NCBI GenBank assembly: GCA_009841115.1
Contig: VXML01000079.1
Location: 62,001-126,000 of the forward strand
Length of the DNA: 64,000 nt
Direction: 5' to 3'
Source: Gemmatimonadota bacterium
GTDB taxonomy: Bacteria > Latescibacterota > UBA2968 > UBA8231
The notes below the pieces were generated by a model. The model saw nothing but the letters and a program-made list of their open reading frames with translations, did no database searches and had not been told where the DNA came from. The position numbers and the translations under genes were made by a program. Positions 7,547 through 16,377 of the stretch are shown piece by piece. Each line of letters starts with the position of its first letter. Position 1 is the stretch's first letter.

Positions 7547-10500
7547 TTATGGTGAAATCGGCTTCAAGTTAAATTCTTCAGTTACGCCATACCATGGAGA
7601 AAATACTGCTATTGCACCTAAGCTGTCGGTAGCAAATGATCCACTTATTATGCCGACAATGTGAACATTTCCGTTTGTGTCTGGGATGGTATAGAAGGGA
7701 CTCCCACTATCACCAGGAATAGAGGCATAGGGAGCGGCAGCGTAAAAGTAACTGTGGCCTTCCTCCACCATTACTAATATTCTTTCATGAACGGTGAATG
7801 TCTTTTTGCTCGGTCCGGAAGAAGCCCCAGTAAATGTTACTTTGAGACCTTTTGTTGGTCGTTTTGAGCCGATTACTTTGTATATATCACCCTCTCTTCC
7901 TCGGATAGTAAGTGGACTGATTCGGTCAATGTAATCATCTTTATCTGTGTCATCAAGACAGAATGACTCATCTCCTTTCTGCCACGTCAATGAACATCCT
8001 AGTGTATAGGGGTTCGGGTATTTAGCGAATGCCGCATCTACAGAAAGGATACTTTTTCCTCCTTCTGTTCGTCTCGACGGCATTTTCAGGACCTTGCCGA
8101 GCAGATTTTTAATATCAGCATTTTCGTCTATACCATATCCGAGGAATATATCCGTTGTCTCAGAGCTTATGTCATCCTCGGCAACGACGTGACCAGATAC
8201 TATAAACCCTCTTGCTCCATCAATGGTCTCAAGACCGCCAAGGGTAATAGTTCCACAGTTCCCAATATACTGTTCTGCAATATGGCGAACAAAAATGCTG
8301 TCACCTCCCAAGGGTGCTTTTTGCTGGGGTCCGGAATAACATTCGTTATACGGTGGTGCAGGACGAGGTGGGTATATTGAATCCAATACTCGAATTTCAG
8401 CAGGACCGGTACAGTTGTCATCAGTGTTGACTTCATCGTCTGCCGTTGTAACACAGGCGTAATAGTAGTAGGTGGTATCGGTGGTTACTGACGGTACGGT
8501 TGCGATGATTGTTCTTGTCACCTGCGCTCCCGGCGCAAGAGATCCGGTCGTTGCCGTTGTTGCAAGGCGAACACCACTTGTCGGGTTTGACGTTCGGGAC
8601 GTGTGCCGATAGAGGCGGATTGTTTCTGACCCTGCAGATGCAGTGCCGTCATTTTCAACGGTGACACGGACGGTAACCGCTGTTCCTGATTCCGGCCGGT
8701 CCGGTGATATGAAAAGGGAGGAGATGGTGAGATTAGGTGTTTCGGTTGGCTCGTCGTCCGGTGTCTCAGTCGGCTCGTCGTCCGGCGTTTCGGTCGGCTC
8801 GTCGTCCGGTGTCGCTGTGACGACCTCGTCAGGGGTAGCCGAGTCGGACTGCACCGTCACAATCGCAGGCGTCCCCGAACAGTTGTTATGGACCTGCTCC
8901 TCCTCGACGGCGTCCACGCAGACGTAGTAGTAATACGTCGTTATTGCGGAGACGGCTGGCGCGGTGGTTTGCACCGTGACGGTCACGGACGCGCTCGGTG
9001 CCAAGAGCGTGCCTGTGACGGTGGCGTTGGGCTCTCTCGTGCCGATGCGGCGCGGGTCGGTTGTGGTGGCCGTGTGTCGGTACACGTGTACGTTGGCGGA
9101 TGGCGCATCCACGGTGCCGAGGTTGGTGACGTGGGCGCGGACGGTCAGGGTATCGCCCGGTTGCACCGATGCCGGGGAGGCCGTCGTACGGGTGACGGCG
9201 AGGTCTGGGCCCTCCGTCTCGTCGTCCAGGGCATCGAATAAAGAGAACAGGTCGTTGAGGCCCCCGTCCTCGTTCGACGCCTTCTCGGATGCTTCTTCTG
9301 GTTCGTCGGTTGCTCGCTTGGCACTTGGCGACCCCGGCACGGGCTCCCGCTGGATCCCGTCGGAGGCTTCGACGAACAGCGGCGTGATGGGGAACCGTTC
9401 TTTCAGCGTGTTGTAGATATGTTCGCCGCCGTGGCGGTTGTAGTAGTCGCGGTCGATCCCTAAGTAGAGGTGATCGCGTCCGTCGATGTCGAACACACCG
9501 GCTATGAGCACCGGCACCTCGTCGAGCAGCCGCGCCACGGTGGCGTCTTGTTGCTCCGTGCCGAGGATCGACGCCCAGACCATCTCCGTAACCGGGTTGA
9601 GCGAATACCCGCCTCGTTGGCCAATGCGTAGCGACGAGACCGCCGAAGCAGATGGATTGGCAACAAAGGTGGCAATCAACGCCGCGTCCGTACGCTCGAC
9701 TCGACCGTTGCAATCCACATCGCCCAGCCCAATCTGGCCGTAGTTGGGCAGCGAAAGGGAGGGATCAACCCGGTGCATGGCCACCAGCAGCCCGTCGTCC
9801 ATGTCAACCCGGCCGTTGTTGTCCACATCGCCGAGCATCCCCGCCAGCGTCGGCATCACCGCCTTCCCCCGCCCCGGCGGCTCTGCCTCCACCACAAGGT
9901 CCACCGGCCCTTGTCCCGCTTCAACGCCAAAGGCCGCATCTACATACGCCACCAGCCCGTCCCCAGAAACCACCAACCCATACGTCCCCGTCGAACCCGC
10001 CGCCAGCGGCACCGCCGCAACACGCGGCCCCCCAGTCGGCACGCCCACCTGCCCATCCACCAACACCATCCGTCCCGTCTGATGCGCTCCCGCCACTGTC
10101 AAGCGGTAGAAATACACCCCCGAAGCCGCCGCACCACCCGCCGCATCCGTGCCATCCCACCGCGCTCGATACGACCCGGCCGCTTGCTCCCCATCCACCA
10201 GCGTCGCCATATGCTGACCGAGGATATTGAAGACTTCCAACCGCACCGGCGAAGGAGCCGCCAGTTGATAGGGAATGATCGTCGAGGGATTGAACGGATT
10301 GGGATAGTTCAGCCCCAGCGCAAAACCCTGCGGCAGCACCTGAGCTGCACTCGCCGCCAGCGGCAGGGCAAACTGCCCCGCCTCGTCGGTAATGGCTTGC
10401 CCCACCGGCCCCTTGGCCAGATCGGCTGAGTCAAACAGCACCACCCGCGCATCGGCCACCGGCGACCCGTCCGCCAGCCGCACCTGCCCCGAAAGGACCG

Positions 10501-10567
10501 GCGGCGATACCGGACTCGCGTGAACGGAAACCAACAGGCCAACCAGACATACCACTAAAGACTTCAT
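7547..10567 (-). CDS. Large secreted modular S1-type serine protease, paralogue of 3410-7252
   Basis: A 1006-residue exported protein when started at the ATG at 10567, which has GAGGA five bases upstream and begins the signal peptide MKSLVVCLVGLLVSVHA; the frame is open 14 codons further but without support. Order: carboxypeptidase-regulatory-like domain; FlgD/sorting-like module with NYPNPFNPSTIIPYQL; dockerin-type repeats GDVDNNGRVDMDD and GDVDCNGRVERTD; a CARDB-like domain; an acidic Thr/Pro linker of TPDDEPTE repeats; a second CARDB-like domain; and a chymotrypsin-like protease with His in IVSGHV, Asp in VDAAFAKY and Ser954 in PGDSGSP. It lacks the P domain and jelly-roll region of its neighbour. 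The protease part (7547 to about 8740) is much more AT-rich than the N-terminal half, which suggests domain fusion. Probably secreted or surface-held; target unknown. Confidence 0.82.
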   Translation of the reverse strand: MKSLVVCLVGLLVSVHASPVSPPVLSGQVRLADGSPVADARVVLFDSADLAKGPVGQAITDEAGQFALPLAASAAQVLPQGFALGLNYPNPFNPSTIIPYQLAAPSPVRLEVFNILGQHMATLVDGEQAAGSYRARWDGTDAAGGAAASGVYFYRLTVAGAHQTGRMVLVDGQVGVPTGGPRVAAVPLAAGSTGTYGLVVSGDGLVAYVDAAFGVEAGQGPVDLVVEAEPPGRGKAVMPTLAGMLGDVDNNGRVDMDDGLLVAMHRVDPSLSLPNYGQIGLGDVDCNGRVERTDAALIATFVANPSASAVSSLRIGQRGGYSLNPVTEMVWASILGTEQQDATVARLLDEVPVLIAGVFDIDGRDHLYLGIDRDYYNRHGGEHIYNTLKERFPITPLFVEASDGIQREPVPGSPSAKRATDEPEEASEKASNEDGGLNDLFSLFDALDDETEGPDLAVTRTTASPASVQPGDTLTVRAHVTNLGTVDAPSANVHVYRHTATTTDPRRIGTREPNATVTGTLLAPSASVTVTVQTTAPAVSAITTYYYYVCVDAVEEEQVHNNCSGTPAIVTVQSDSATPDEVVTATPDDEPTETPDDEPTETPDDEPTETPNLTISSLFISPDRPESGTAVTVRVTVENDGTASAGSETIRLYRHTSRTSNPTSGVRLATTATTGSLAPGAQVTRTIIATVPSVTTDTTYYYYACVTTADDEVNTDDNCTGPAEIRVLDSIYPPRPAPPYNECYSGPQQKAPLGGDSIFVRHIAEQYIGNCGTITLGGLETIDGARGFIVSGHVVAEDDISSETTDIFLGYGIDENADIKNLLGKVLKMPSRRTEGGKSILSVDAAFAKYPNPYTLGCSLTWQKGDESFCLDDTDKDDYIDRISPLTIRGREGDIYKVIGSKRPTKGLKVTFTGASSGPSKKTFTVHERILVMVEEGHSYFYAAAPYASIPGDSGSPFYTIPDTNGNVHIVGIISGSFATDSLGAIAVFSPWYGVTEEFNLKPISP
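8737..8808 (-). repeat. Three tandem 24-bp repeats in protease linker
   Basis: Three head-to-tail units of exactly 24 bases, each containing GGCTCGTCGTCCG, with few differences between them. On the minus strand they code for a TPDDEPTE linker between two CARDB-like domains. Length change by slippage would keep the frame. Confidence 0.85.
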
Positions 10568-10891
10568 AAATCCTCGGTAATAGTTGCGTTTGAAAATAAA
10601 GTGCGCCACGCGCTCTACGATGAGCCCTAAAAGACAGTCCTTTTATAATTAAGGAACGAACGTGATTTCCTCGTGATCCCAGAGGCCGTTGTTATGATTC
10701 TTTCGTGATTTTTTGTGATTTTTTCCGCAGACGAACAGCACAACAAAAAGCACCCCAACTCCCCTTGAGAATCGGAGCGCTTCTACACAATCCTCCAAAC
10801 AAGATAGCAAGCAAAAATTTTCCTACCCGCGAAATTCTCCTATACTATTTAACAGATCGTTTATCCGCGCATTCACCTAAGATCATTGCCA
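10568..10891. other. 324-bp divergent intergenic region
   Basis: No gene is seen. It separates the minus-strand protease gene from the plus-strand DUF1703 gene. Several GTGATT copies (CGTGATTTCC, CGTGATCCC, CGTGATTTT, TGTGATTTT) lie between about 10660 and 10730 and could be a regulator site. TATACT at 10841 is a possible -10 box for the rightward gene. The last 40 bases belong to a leader repeat described separately. Confidence 0.4.
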
Positions 10892-10903
10892 ATGCCTAGT
10901 TCC
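10854..10903 (+). repeat. Start-spanning leader repeat, copy 1
   Basis: About 50 bases running across the ATG at 10892. It matches 12721-12769 at 43 of 50 positions with one gap; the core CGCGCATTCACCTAAGA and the start TTGCCAATGCCTA are nearly identical. The two downstream proteins are unrelated, so this is not shared coding ancestry. A short echo, CCGCGCATTCC, occurs again at 10909. Confidence 0.75.
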
Positions 10904-12658
10904 TCCTACCCGCGCATTCCTTATGGAGAGGCCGATTTCAAGCGTATCCGCTTGAATCGCTGGCTCTACGTGGACAAAACTCGCTTTGTCCACGACTTAG
11001 AAGAGGAACGCTATGTCTTTCTGATTCGCCCACGTCGCTTTGGCAAGTCCTGCTGGGTGTCGCTGCTGGACAATTACTACAGCCGCACCCGCGCCGACGA
11101 CTTTGAGGTCGTCTTCGGCGGCACGGACCTAGGGCGGCAGCCGACCGAAAGTCGCCATCGCTACGTCATCCTGCGCTTCAACTTTTCGGCGTTCGACGAT
11201 ACCTTGGAAACCTTGCGACAGCGCTTTGAAGAGTATTGTCAACTGATAATCCGCAGTACGCTGGAGCGGAATGCGGATTTGTTTCCCGAGGCGGCGCGGC
11301 AGCACATCCGCTCGTCGGACTCGGTCAATAGCCAACTCAACGAGTTATTCGTGTATGCCGGCGATCACGGCATTCCGCTATACGTGCTCATCGACGAGTA
11401 CGACAACTTCGCCAACACCGTGCTGGCCTATCACGGTGAGGAGGCGTATCAGGCGTTCACCCACGGCGGCGGCTTCTATCGCAATTTCTTCGCCACCCTC
11501 AAGGACGGGACCGGGTACAGCGAGGGCGGCTTGGAGCGCATGTTCATCACCGGCGTGTCGCCGATCACCATGGACGACGTCACCAGCGGCTTCAACATCG
11601 GCAAGAACATCAGCTTGCACCCGAAGTTCAACGACATGCTCGGCTTCACCGACGAAGAGGTCCGGGAGCTACTGGAGCTGTACCGCGATCACGGCGTGTT
11701 CAATCAGGATGTCGAAGCCGCGCTAGACGTGATGCGGGAATGGTACAATGGCTATCGGTTCGCCAAGAGTGCCCAAGACGATCTCTACAACACCGACATG
11801 GTGCTCTATTTCCTCGATGAGTCCATACCGAACAGAGGGATGCCAGACGAGTTGATCGATACCAACGTCCGCATCGACTACGGCAAGTTGCGCCACCTGC
11901 TTACGGTCAACCGCCAACTCAACGGCAACTTCGACCTGCTGCGCCACATCATCGGCGAGCAGAGCATCCAAAGCAACATTCAACTCAGCTTTCCCCTAGA
12001 CCGGCTCGACCAGCGCGAAAACTTCCTGTCGCTGCTGCATTACTTCGGCCTGCTCAGCATTCGCGCCGTAGAGCGCGGGATGCCCCGGCTGGGCATTCCC
12101 AATCAAACGGTCAAGCGACTGATGTACGGCTACCTGCGCGATGCGTACGATGATGTGGGGGTGTTCTCGGTTGATGTGTACACCTTTTTCCGCTTGGCTC
12201 AAGAAATGGCCTACGACGGCGCTTGGCAGCCCGTGTTGGACTTTTTGCGCGACGCCTTAGCCGAACAAACCGGCATCCGCGACTACATGGACGGCGAAAA
12301 GGTCGTGCATGGCTTTGTCGCCGCCCACTTGAGCCTATCCCAGTATTTTCTACTGCACTCGGAATACGAACTCAACAAAGGGTATGCGGATTTGTACTTG
12401 GAGCCGTTCGTGGCACAGTATTCCGACATGCAGTTCGGCTACGTGCTCGAACTCAAGTATCTGAAACGGAGCGAATCCCTCGACGAATCCGTCGTCGCGG
12501 ACAGGATACAGGAGGCCGTGCTTCAGTTGCGCAGCTACTTGGCGGACCCGTCGTTGGCACACCGCTATCCGTCGGTGCGACACATCGGCTTGGCGATGGT
12601 GTTTCACGGCTGGGAGTTGGTCGCCTATCAAGCCATAGACGACGCCACGGAAGACTAA
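10892..12658 (+). CDS. AAA-ATPase-like/PD-(D/E)XK nuclease domain protein (DUF1703 type)
   Basis: A 588-residue protein of the AAA-ATPase-like plus PDDEXK_9 family, which is often present in many copies per genome in anaerobes and uncultured phyla. The N-terminal IPYGEADFKRIR...YVDKTRFVHDLE is the family hallmark. The P-loop FLIRPRRFGKSCW is a short variant (GKS retained), and VLIDEYDNF (about 163-171) is Walker B. The C-terminal nuclease core is the FGYVLELKYLK stretch (E-x-K) after YADLYLEPF. The start is the ATG at 10892 inside the leader repeat; a TTG two codons earlier is in frame but less likely. Function is unproven; roles in mobile elements or defence have been suggested for the family. 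Bounded by direct repeats, which is unusual. Confidence 0.85.
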   Translation: MPSSSYPRIPYGEADFKRIRLNRWLYVDKTRFVHDLEEERYVFLIRPRRFGKSCWVSLLDNYYSRTRADDFEVVFGGTDLGRQPTESRHRYVILRFNFSAFDDTLETLRQRFEEYCQLIIRSTLERNADLFPEAARQHIRSSDSVNSQLNELFVYAGDHGIPLYVLIDEYDNFANTVLAYHGEEAYQAFTHGGGFYRNFFATLKDGTGYSEGGLERMFITGVSPITMDDVTSGFNIGKNISLHPKFNDMLGFTDEEVRELLELYRDHGVFNQDVEAALDVMREWYNGYRFAKSAQDDLYNTDMVLYFLDESIPNRGMPDELIDTNVRIDYGKLRHLLTVNRQLNGNFDLLRHIIGEQSIQSNIQLSFPLDRLDQRENFLSLLHYFGLLSIRAVERGMPRLGIPNQTVKRLMYGYLRDAYDDVGVFSVDVYTFFRLAQEMAYDGAWQPVLDFLRDALAEQTGIRDYMDGEKVVHGFVAAHLSLSQYFLLHSEYELNKGYADLYLEPFVAQYSDMQFGYVLELKYLKRSESLDESVVADRIQEAVLQLRSYLADPSLAHRYPSVRHIGLAMVFHGWELVAYQAIDDATED

Positions 12659-12720
12659 CCCCAAGCACAGGCCGCGTAACCCAAGCTCACGTTATCTTAT
12701 ATTTCTTATATTTAAAGTTT

Positions 12721-12769
12721 AGATTGTTACCCGCGCATTCACCTAAGACTTTTGCCAATGCCTAATTCC
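12721..12769 (+). repeat. Start-spanning leader repeat, copy 2
   Basis: Second copy of the leader repeat at 10854-10903, here running across the ATG at 12758 of the DUF2723 gene. The two copies bound the DUF1703 gene in direct orientation. The AT-rich stretch TTATATTTCTTATATTTAAAG immediately upstream may contain a promoter. Confidence 0.75.
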
Positions 12770-15328
12770 GCTGTAATCCACCGGGCTTTCGGGGTGGGAA
12801 TTTTCGTGCTGACGCTGGGGATGTACGTGAAGACCCTTGCGCCGACCGTGTCGTTTTGGGACTGTGGCGAGTTTATCGCCACGTCCTATATCCTCGGCGT
12901 GCCCCATCCTCCGGGCGCTCCCTTGTACGTGCTGCTGGGGCGAGTCTTCACCTTGTTCCCCATCGGCGACGTGGCCATCCGCGTCAACTTCATGTCCGCG
13001 CTGACGTCCGCGCTGGCGATCTGGTGCGTCTATCTAACGACCGTCGCGCTAGGGCGGCGGGCCTTGGGCGGTCAGCCTCTGCAACCGCTGGGCGACGCCC
13101 GCGACATCGGCGTCCTCGCCGGCGGAGCCGTGGCCGCGCTGACGTTGGCGTTTTCCTACACTCAGTGGTACAACGCCTCCGAAGCCGAGGTGTACGGCTA
13201 CTCCATCTTGTTCACCTGCCTGGGACTGTGGCTGATTTTCTACTGGGAAGGCAGCGGCGCTGGGGCGGCCAACGATCGCTGGCTGTTAGCGCTGGCGTAT
13301 TTGTTCGGCCTCGGCGGCGGCGTGCATCTGTTGTGTCTGTTGACGATTCCATCGCTCATGCTGTTGGCGTGGTTTGCCGACCGCCAGTTGCAACGGCTGA
13401 TCGTGCTGCTGGTCGGCTGGGGCGTATTCGGCGGGCTGGCGCTGATGGCATTGGGGCCGGGAGCGCAGTGGAATGGGGTGATGGTGCTGGGGCTGGTGGG
13501 GCTACTAGCGTACCTGTACGGCCGCGACCGACGGTTGTTCTTCCTCCTGCTAGGCGTCCTCGTGCTGTTCGCGCTGGGCTATTCCACCTATGGCGCACTG
13601 TACATTCGCTCCGGCCTGAACCCAGCCATCGACGAAAACGATCCAGAGACCTGGTTGGCGTTTCTCAAGTTCCTCAACCGCGAGCAATACGGCACCGAGA
13701 GCATGCTTACTACCATGCTGACGGCGCGGGCGAGCCGCACCTATCAGTTCTGGGACCAGCAGATGAAGTACTTCTTTCAGCAGTTTCCCTTTCCGCTATT
13801 GGAGCGGGTCGAGGTATTCCGCAAGGCCACCATAAATATGCCGGATCCAGTGTCCATTTCACTGGTGCCGTACGGGCTGGGGCTGTGGGGGCTGTGGTGG
13901 CACGGGCGGCGGGACTGGCGGCGGTTCGGGGGCGTGTTGCTGCTGTTTTTGGTGATGGGGTTTGGGCTGTCGCTGTATCTGAACATGCCCGATCCGCAGC
14001 CGCGCGAGCGACACTACGTGTTCGGCGGGATGTACTTGGCATTCGCGCTGTGGATTGGGTTGGGCTGGTTGGGCATAGTCGAGGCAGTGCGACAGCAGTG
14101 GGGAAAACATCGGGCGATCGTGCTAGCCGTGGCCGCGGCGGGGTTGCTGCTGCCGGCCGGGGTGGCCGCGCGGCTCTATCACGTGCAAGACCGCACGGGC
14201 GACTATATCGCCTATGACTACGCGTACAACATGCTGACGAGCTGCGAGGAAGGCTCCATCCTGTTCACCAACGGGGACAACGACACCTTTCCGCTGTGGT
14301 TCTTGCAAGAAGTAGAAGGATTGCGGCGCGATGTGCGAGTGGTCAACTTGAGCCTGTTGAACACCAACTGGTACATCAAGCAACTGCGCGACCGCGAGCC
14401 GCGCATCGACATCCGCTACACCGACGACTTCATCGACTCAGTGCTCACTGACACGCAGATGGTCGATTTCTACAAGCGCTACTGGCCCGAGCCTAAAGTG
14501 CCACCGGAGCTAAAGAAACTGGGAATCGACGTAGAAGTGAGCGCGCCTCCTGAGTACCCAATTCTCCGCGTCCAAGACGTCATGGTCATCAAGATTCTGG
14601 CCTGGAACGAGTGGAAAAAACCCATCCACTTTGCCATTACTGTTCCCACCAGCAACCTGCTCAACCTCGATTCCTACCTGACGATGGTCGGCATGAGCGT
14701 AAAAGTCTCACCCGAGCCTACAGACGGCGTCGATGACGCGGCCCTAGAGCGCAATCTGCTCAAAAAATACCGCTTCCGCGGCCTCACCGATCCGTCTTTA
14801 TACAAGGACGAAAACTCCGAGCGCCTCTTGGGCAACTACTGGGCTTGCGTCCTGCAATTGGCCCGCAGCTACGAGGAGCAGGGGCGCACAGCCGAGGTGC
14901 CGCAACTCATGCAGTGGGCGCGCGACAACATCTACATGAGTTGGGAAAACCACTACGCGGCAGCCGATTACTTCAGCACCCTCGGCCAGCACGACATCGC
15001 GATCGAGCACATCCACGACGCCGTGCAGTTCCTCATCGAGCGCGTGGGCGTTGAGCCAGCCGCCACCTACGACAATATCATCGCGCTGACCGGCGTGCTG
15101 ATCCAAGAACCCTACTCGGCCTACGACCGCGCCGTGGGCCTCTATCATCAAGCGATCGCCCTCGCGCCGAAACGCTGGGAGGGCTACTACGAATTGGCTG
15201 CCACCCTCCAAGCCAAGGGCGATGTTGCCGGAGCACTGGCCGTTCTCCAGCAATACAAAGAGCAGTACGGCGAGCGGCCGGAGTTGGTCGAGGCCGAGGG
15301 CATCCTCCGCCAATCCACCACTCCATGA
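12758..15328 (+). CDS. DUF2723 membrane protein, TMEM260-like protein O-mannosyltransferase family
   Basis: An 856-residue polytopic membrane protein. The N-terminal third holds the family signature SFWDCGEFIATSYILGVPH then PPGAPLYVLLGR, and some ten hydrophobic segments follow up to about residue 480. The soluble C-terminal half contains NGDNDTFPLWFLQEVEG and ends in TPR-like helices (GYYELAATLQAKGDVAGALAVL). DUF2723 proteins have the GT-C architecture; the animal member TMEM260 is a protein O-mannosyltransferase, and the Asp in WDCGE is the expected catalytic position. ATG 12758 is preferred over the upstream in-frame TTG. The stop overlaps the next start (ATGA), so it forms an operon with a GT2 and a NamZ-like gene. 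Role in sugar transfer to exported proteins or envelope is inferred. Confidence 0.85.
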   Translation: MPNSAVIHRAFGVGIFVLTLGMYVKTLAPTVSFWDCGEFIATSYILGVPHPPGAPLYVLLGRVFTLFPIGDVAIRVNFMSALTSALAIWCVYLTTVALGRRALGGQPLQPLGDARDIGVLAGGAVAALTLAFSYTQWYNASEAEVYGYSILFTCLGLWLIFYWEGSGAGAANDRWLLALAYLFGLGGGVHLLCLLTIPSLMLLAWFADRQLQRLIVLLVGWGVFGGLALMALGPGAQWNGVMVLGLVGLLAYLYGRDRRLFFLLLGVLVLFALGYSTYGALYIRSGLNPAIDENDPETWLAFLKFLNREQYGTESMLTTMLTARASRTYQFWDQQMKYFFQQFPFPLLERVEVFRKATINMPDPVSISLVPYGLGLWGLWWHGRRDWRRFGGVLLLFLVMGFGLSLYLNMPDPQPRERHYVFGGMYLAFALWIGLGWLGIVEAVRQQWGKHRAIVLAVAAAGLLLPAGVAARLYHVQDRTGDYIAYDYAYNMLTSCEEGSILFTNGDNDTFPLWFLQEVEGLRRDVRVVNLSLLNTNWYIKQLRDREPRIDIRYTDDFIDSVLTDTQMVDFYKRYWPEPKVPPELKKLGIDVEVSAPPEYPILRVQDVMVIKILAWNEWKKPIHFAITVPTSNLLNLDSYLTMVGMSVKVSPEPTDGVDDAALERNLLKKYRFRGLTDPSLYKDENSERLLGNYWACVLQLARSYEEQGRTAEVPQLMQWARDNIYMSWENHYAAADYFSTLGQHDIAIEHIHDAVQFLIERVGVEPAATYDNIIALTGVLIQEPYSAYDRAVGLYHQAIALAPKRWEGYYELAATLQAKGDVAGALAVLQQYKEQYGERPELVEAEGILRQSTTP

Positions 15329-16377
15329 CCGAGGCCGTCACCGTCGTCATCCCGCACTACCGCGCAGACGTGCTCTACGACTGCGTGGCCTCGGTCTATG
15401 CACACAGCAATTACCCCGTCTGTGTGCTCGTCGTTGACGACGGCGGCAACGCGCCTAGCTTGCAGCGGACCAAAGCCGCCTTTCCCGCGCTAGAGATTTT
15501 GCCCAACGAGCGCAACTTAGGGTTTGCCGCGGCCTGCAATCGCGGCTTGGCAGCCGCCCACACCCGCTACGCCGTGCTGCTCAACGACGACACCCGCGTC
15601 GAGCCGAATTGGCTTGCTCCCCTCGTCGCCATGGCCGACAGCGATCCCCGGATCGCCGCCTGCCAGCCCAAGCTGCGCTCGGCCAGCGCGCCCGACCGCT
15701 TCGATTACGGAGGTGGAGCTGGCGGCTATATCGACGCCTTGGGCTACGCCTTTTGTCGGGGGCGGCTCTTCGACCGCTGCGAGCGCGACGAGGGCCAATA
15801 CGATGCGTCCGTCCCGCTCTTTTGGGCCTGCGGCGCAGCCCTTTTCCTCCGCGTTGCCGCAGCCCGCCAAGTCGGGTTTTTCGACCCCGATTACTTCATG
15901 CACTTTGAAGAAATCGACTTGTGCTGGCGTCTCCAACTTGCTGGCTACCAGATCCGCGCCGTGCCGCAATCTGTGGTCTTTCACCACTCGGGCTTTTCCC
16001 AGCCTCCGGCCACCTTCCGCAAGACGTACTTCAACCACCGCAACAGCCTCATCACGCTGTGCAAAAACGCGGGACTGCGCCGCCTGCTGTGGCTGCTGCC
16101 CTTGCGCCTGTGGTTGGAGGTGTTGGCCGTGCTCTATTACCTCCGCCGAGGCCAATGGTCGAGTGCATCAGCCCCTTGTGCGGCCTTGCTTTGGTGCCTT
16201 GTGCATCCACGCAACATCTATCGCCGCCGCCGCCAAAGCCAAGCCATCCTTCGGCTGAGCTCAGGTCGAAGCCGCGGCACAGCAGTCGCACGCGACGGCG
16301 TCTATGCGGGCAGCATCCTCTACCAGTACTTTGCTCGCCGCGTCCAGCGCGCCTCCGCGCTCGTGCCCGAGCCATGA
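15325..16377 (+). CDS. Glycosyltransferase family 2 (rhamnosyltransferase-like)
   Basis: A 350-residue GT-A type glycosyltransferase. It begins VTVVIPHYRADVLYDCVASV, then has VLVVDDGG, NLGFAAACNRGL and the metal/nucleotide-sugar site LLNDDTRVEPNWL. FWACGAALFLRVAAARQVGFFDPDYF and HFEEIDLCWRLQLAGY are conserved blocks of the rhamnosyl/galactofuranosyl-transferase-like GT2 group. The C-terminal region has a hydrophobic stretch (LLWLLPLRLWLEVLAVLYYL) that may attach it to the membrane. It overlaps its neighbours by ATGA at both ends, so all three genes are translationally coupled. Donor and acceptor sugars are not evident. Confidence 0.88.
   Translation: MTEAVTVVIPHYRADVLYDCVASVYAHSNYPVCVLVVDDGGNAPSLQRTKAAFPALEILPNERNLGFAAACNRGLAAAHTRYAVLLNDDTRVEPNWLAPLVAMADSDPRIAACQPKLRSASAPDRFDYGGGAGGYIDALGYAFCRGRLFDRCERDEGQYDASVPLFWACGAALFLRVAAARQVGFFDPDYFMHFEEIDLCWRLQLAGYQIRAVPQSVVFHHSGFSQPPATFRKTYFNHRNSLITLCKNAGLRRLLWLLPLRLWLEVLAVLYYLRRGQWSSASAPCAALLWCLVHPRNIYRRRRQSQAILRLSSGRSRGTAVARDGVYAGSILYQYFARRVQRASALVPEP

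Noticed and set aside
8737..8808. Evenly spaced repeats as a possible CRISPR
   Set aside because: Units are contiguous without spacers, lie in frame in a coding linker, and code for TPDDEPTE.
10660..10730. Repeated GTGATT motifs in the divergent region before the DUF1703 gene as an operator array
   Set aside because: Spacing is irregular and the motif is short; noted in the region entry but not strong enough as a finding.
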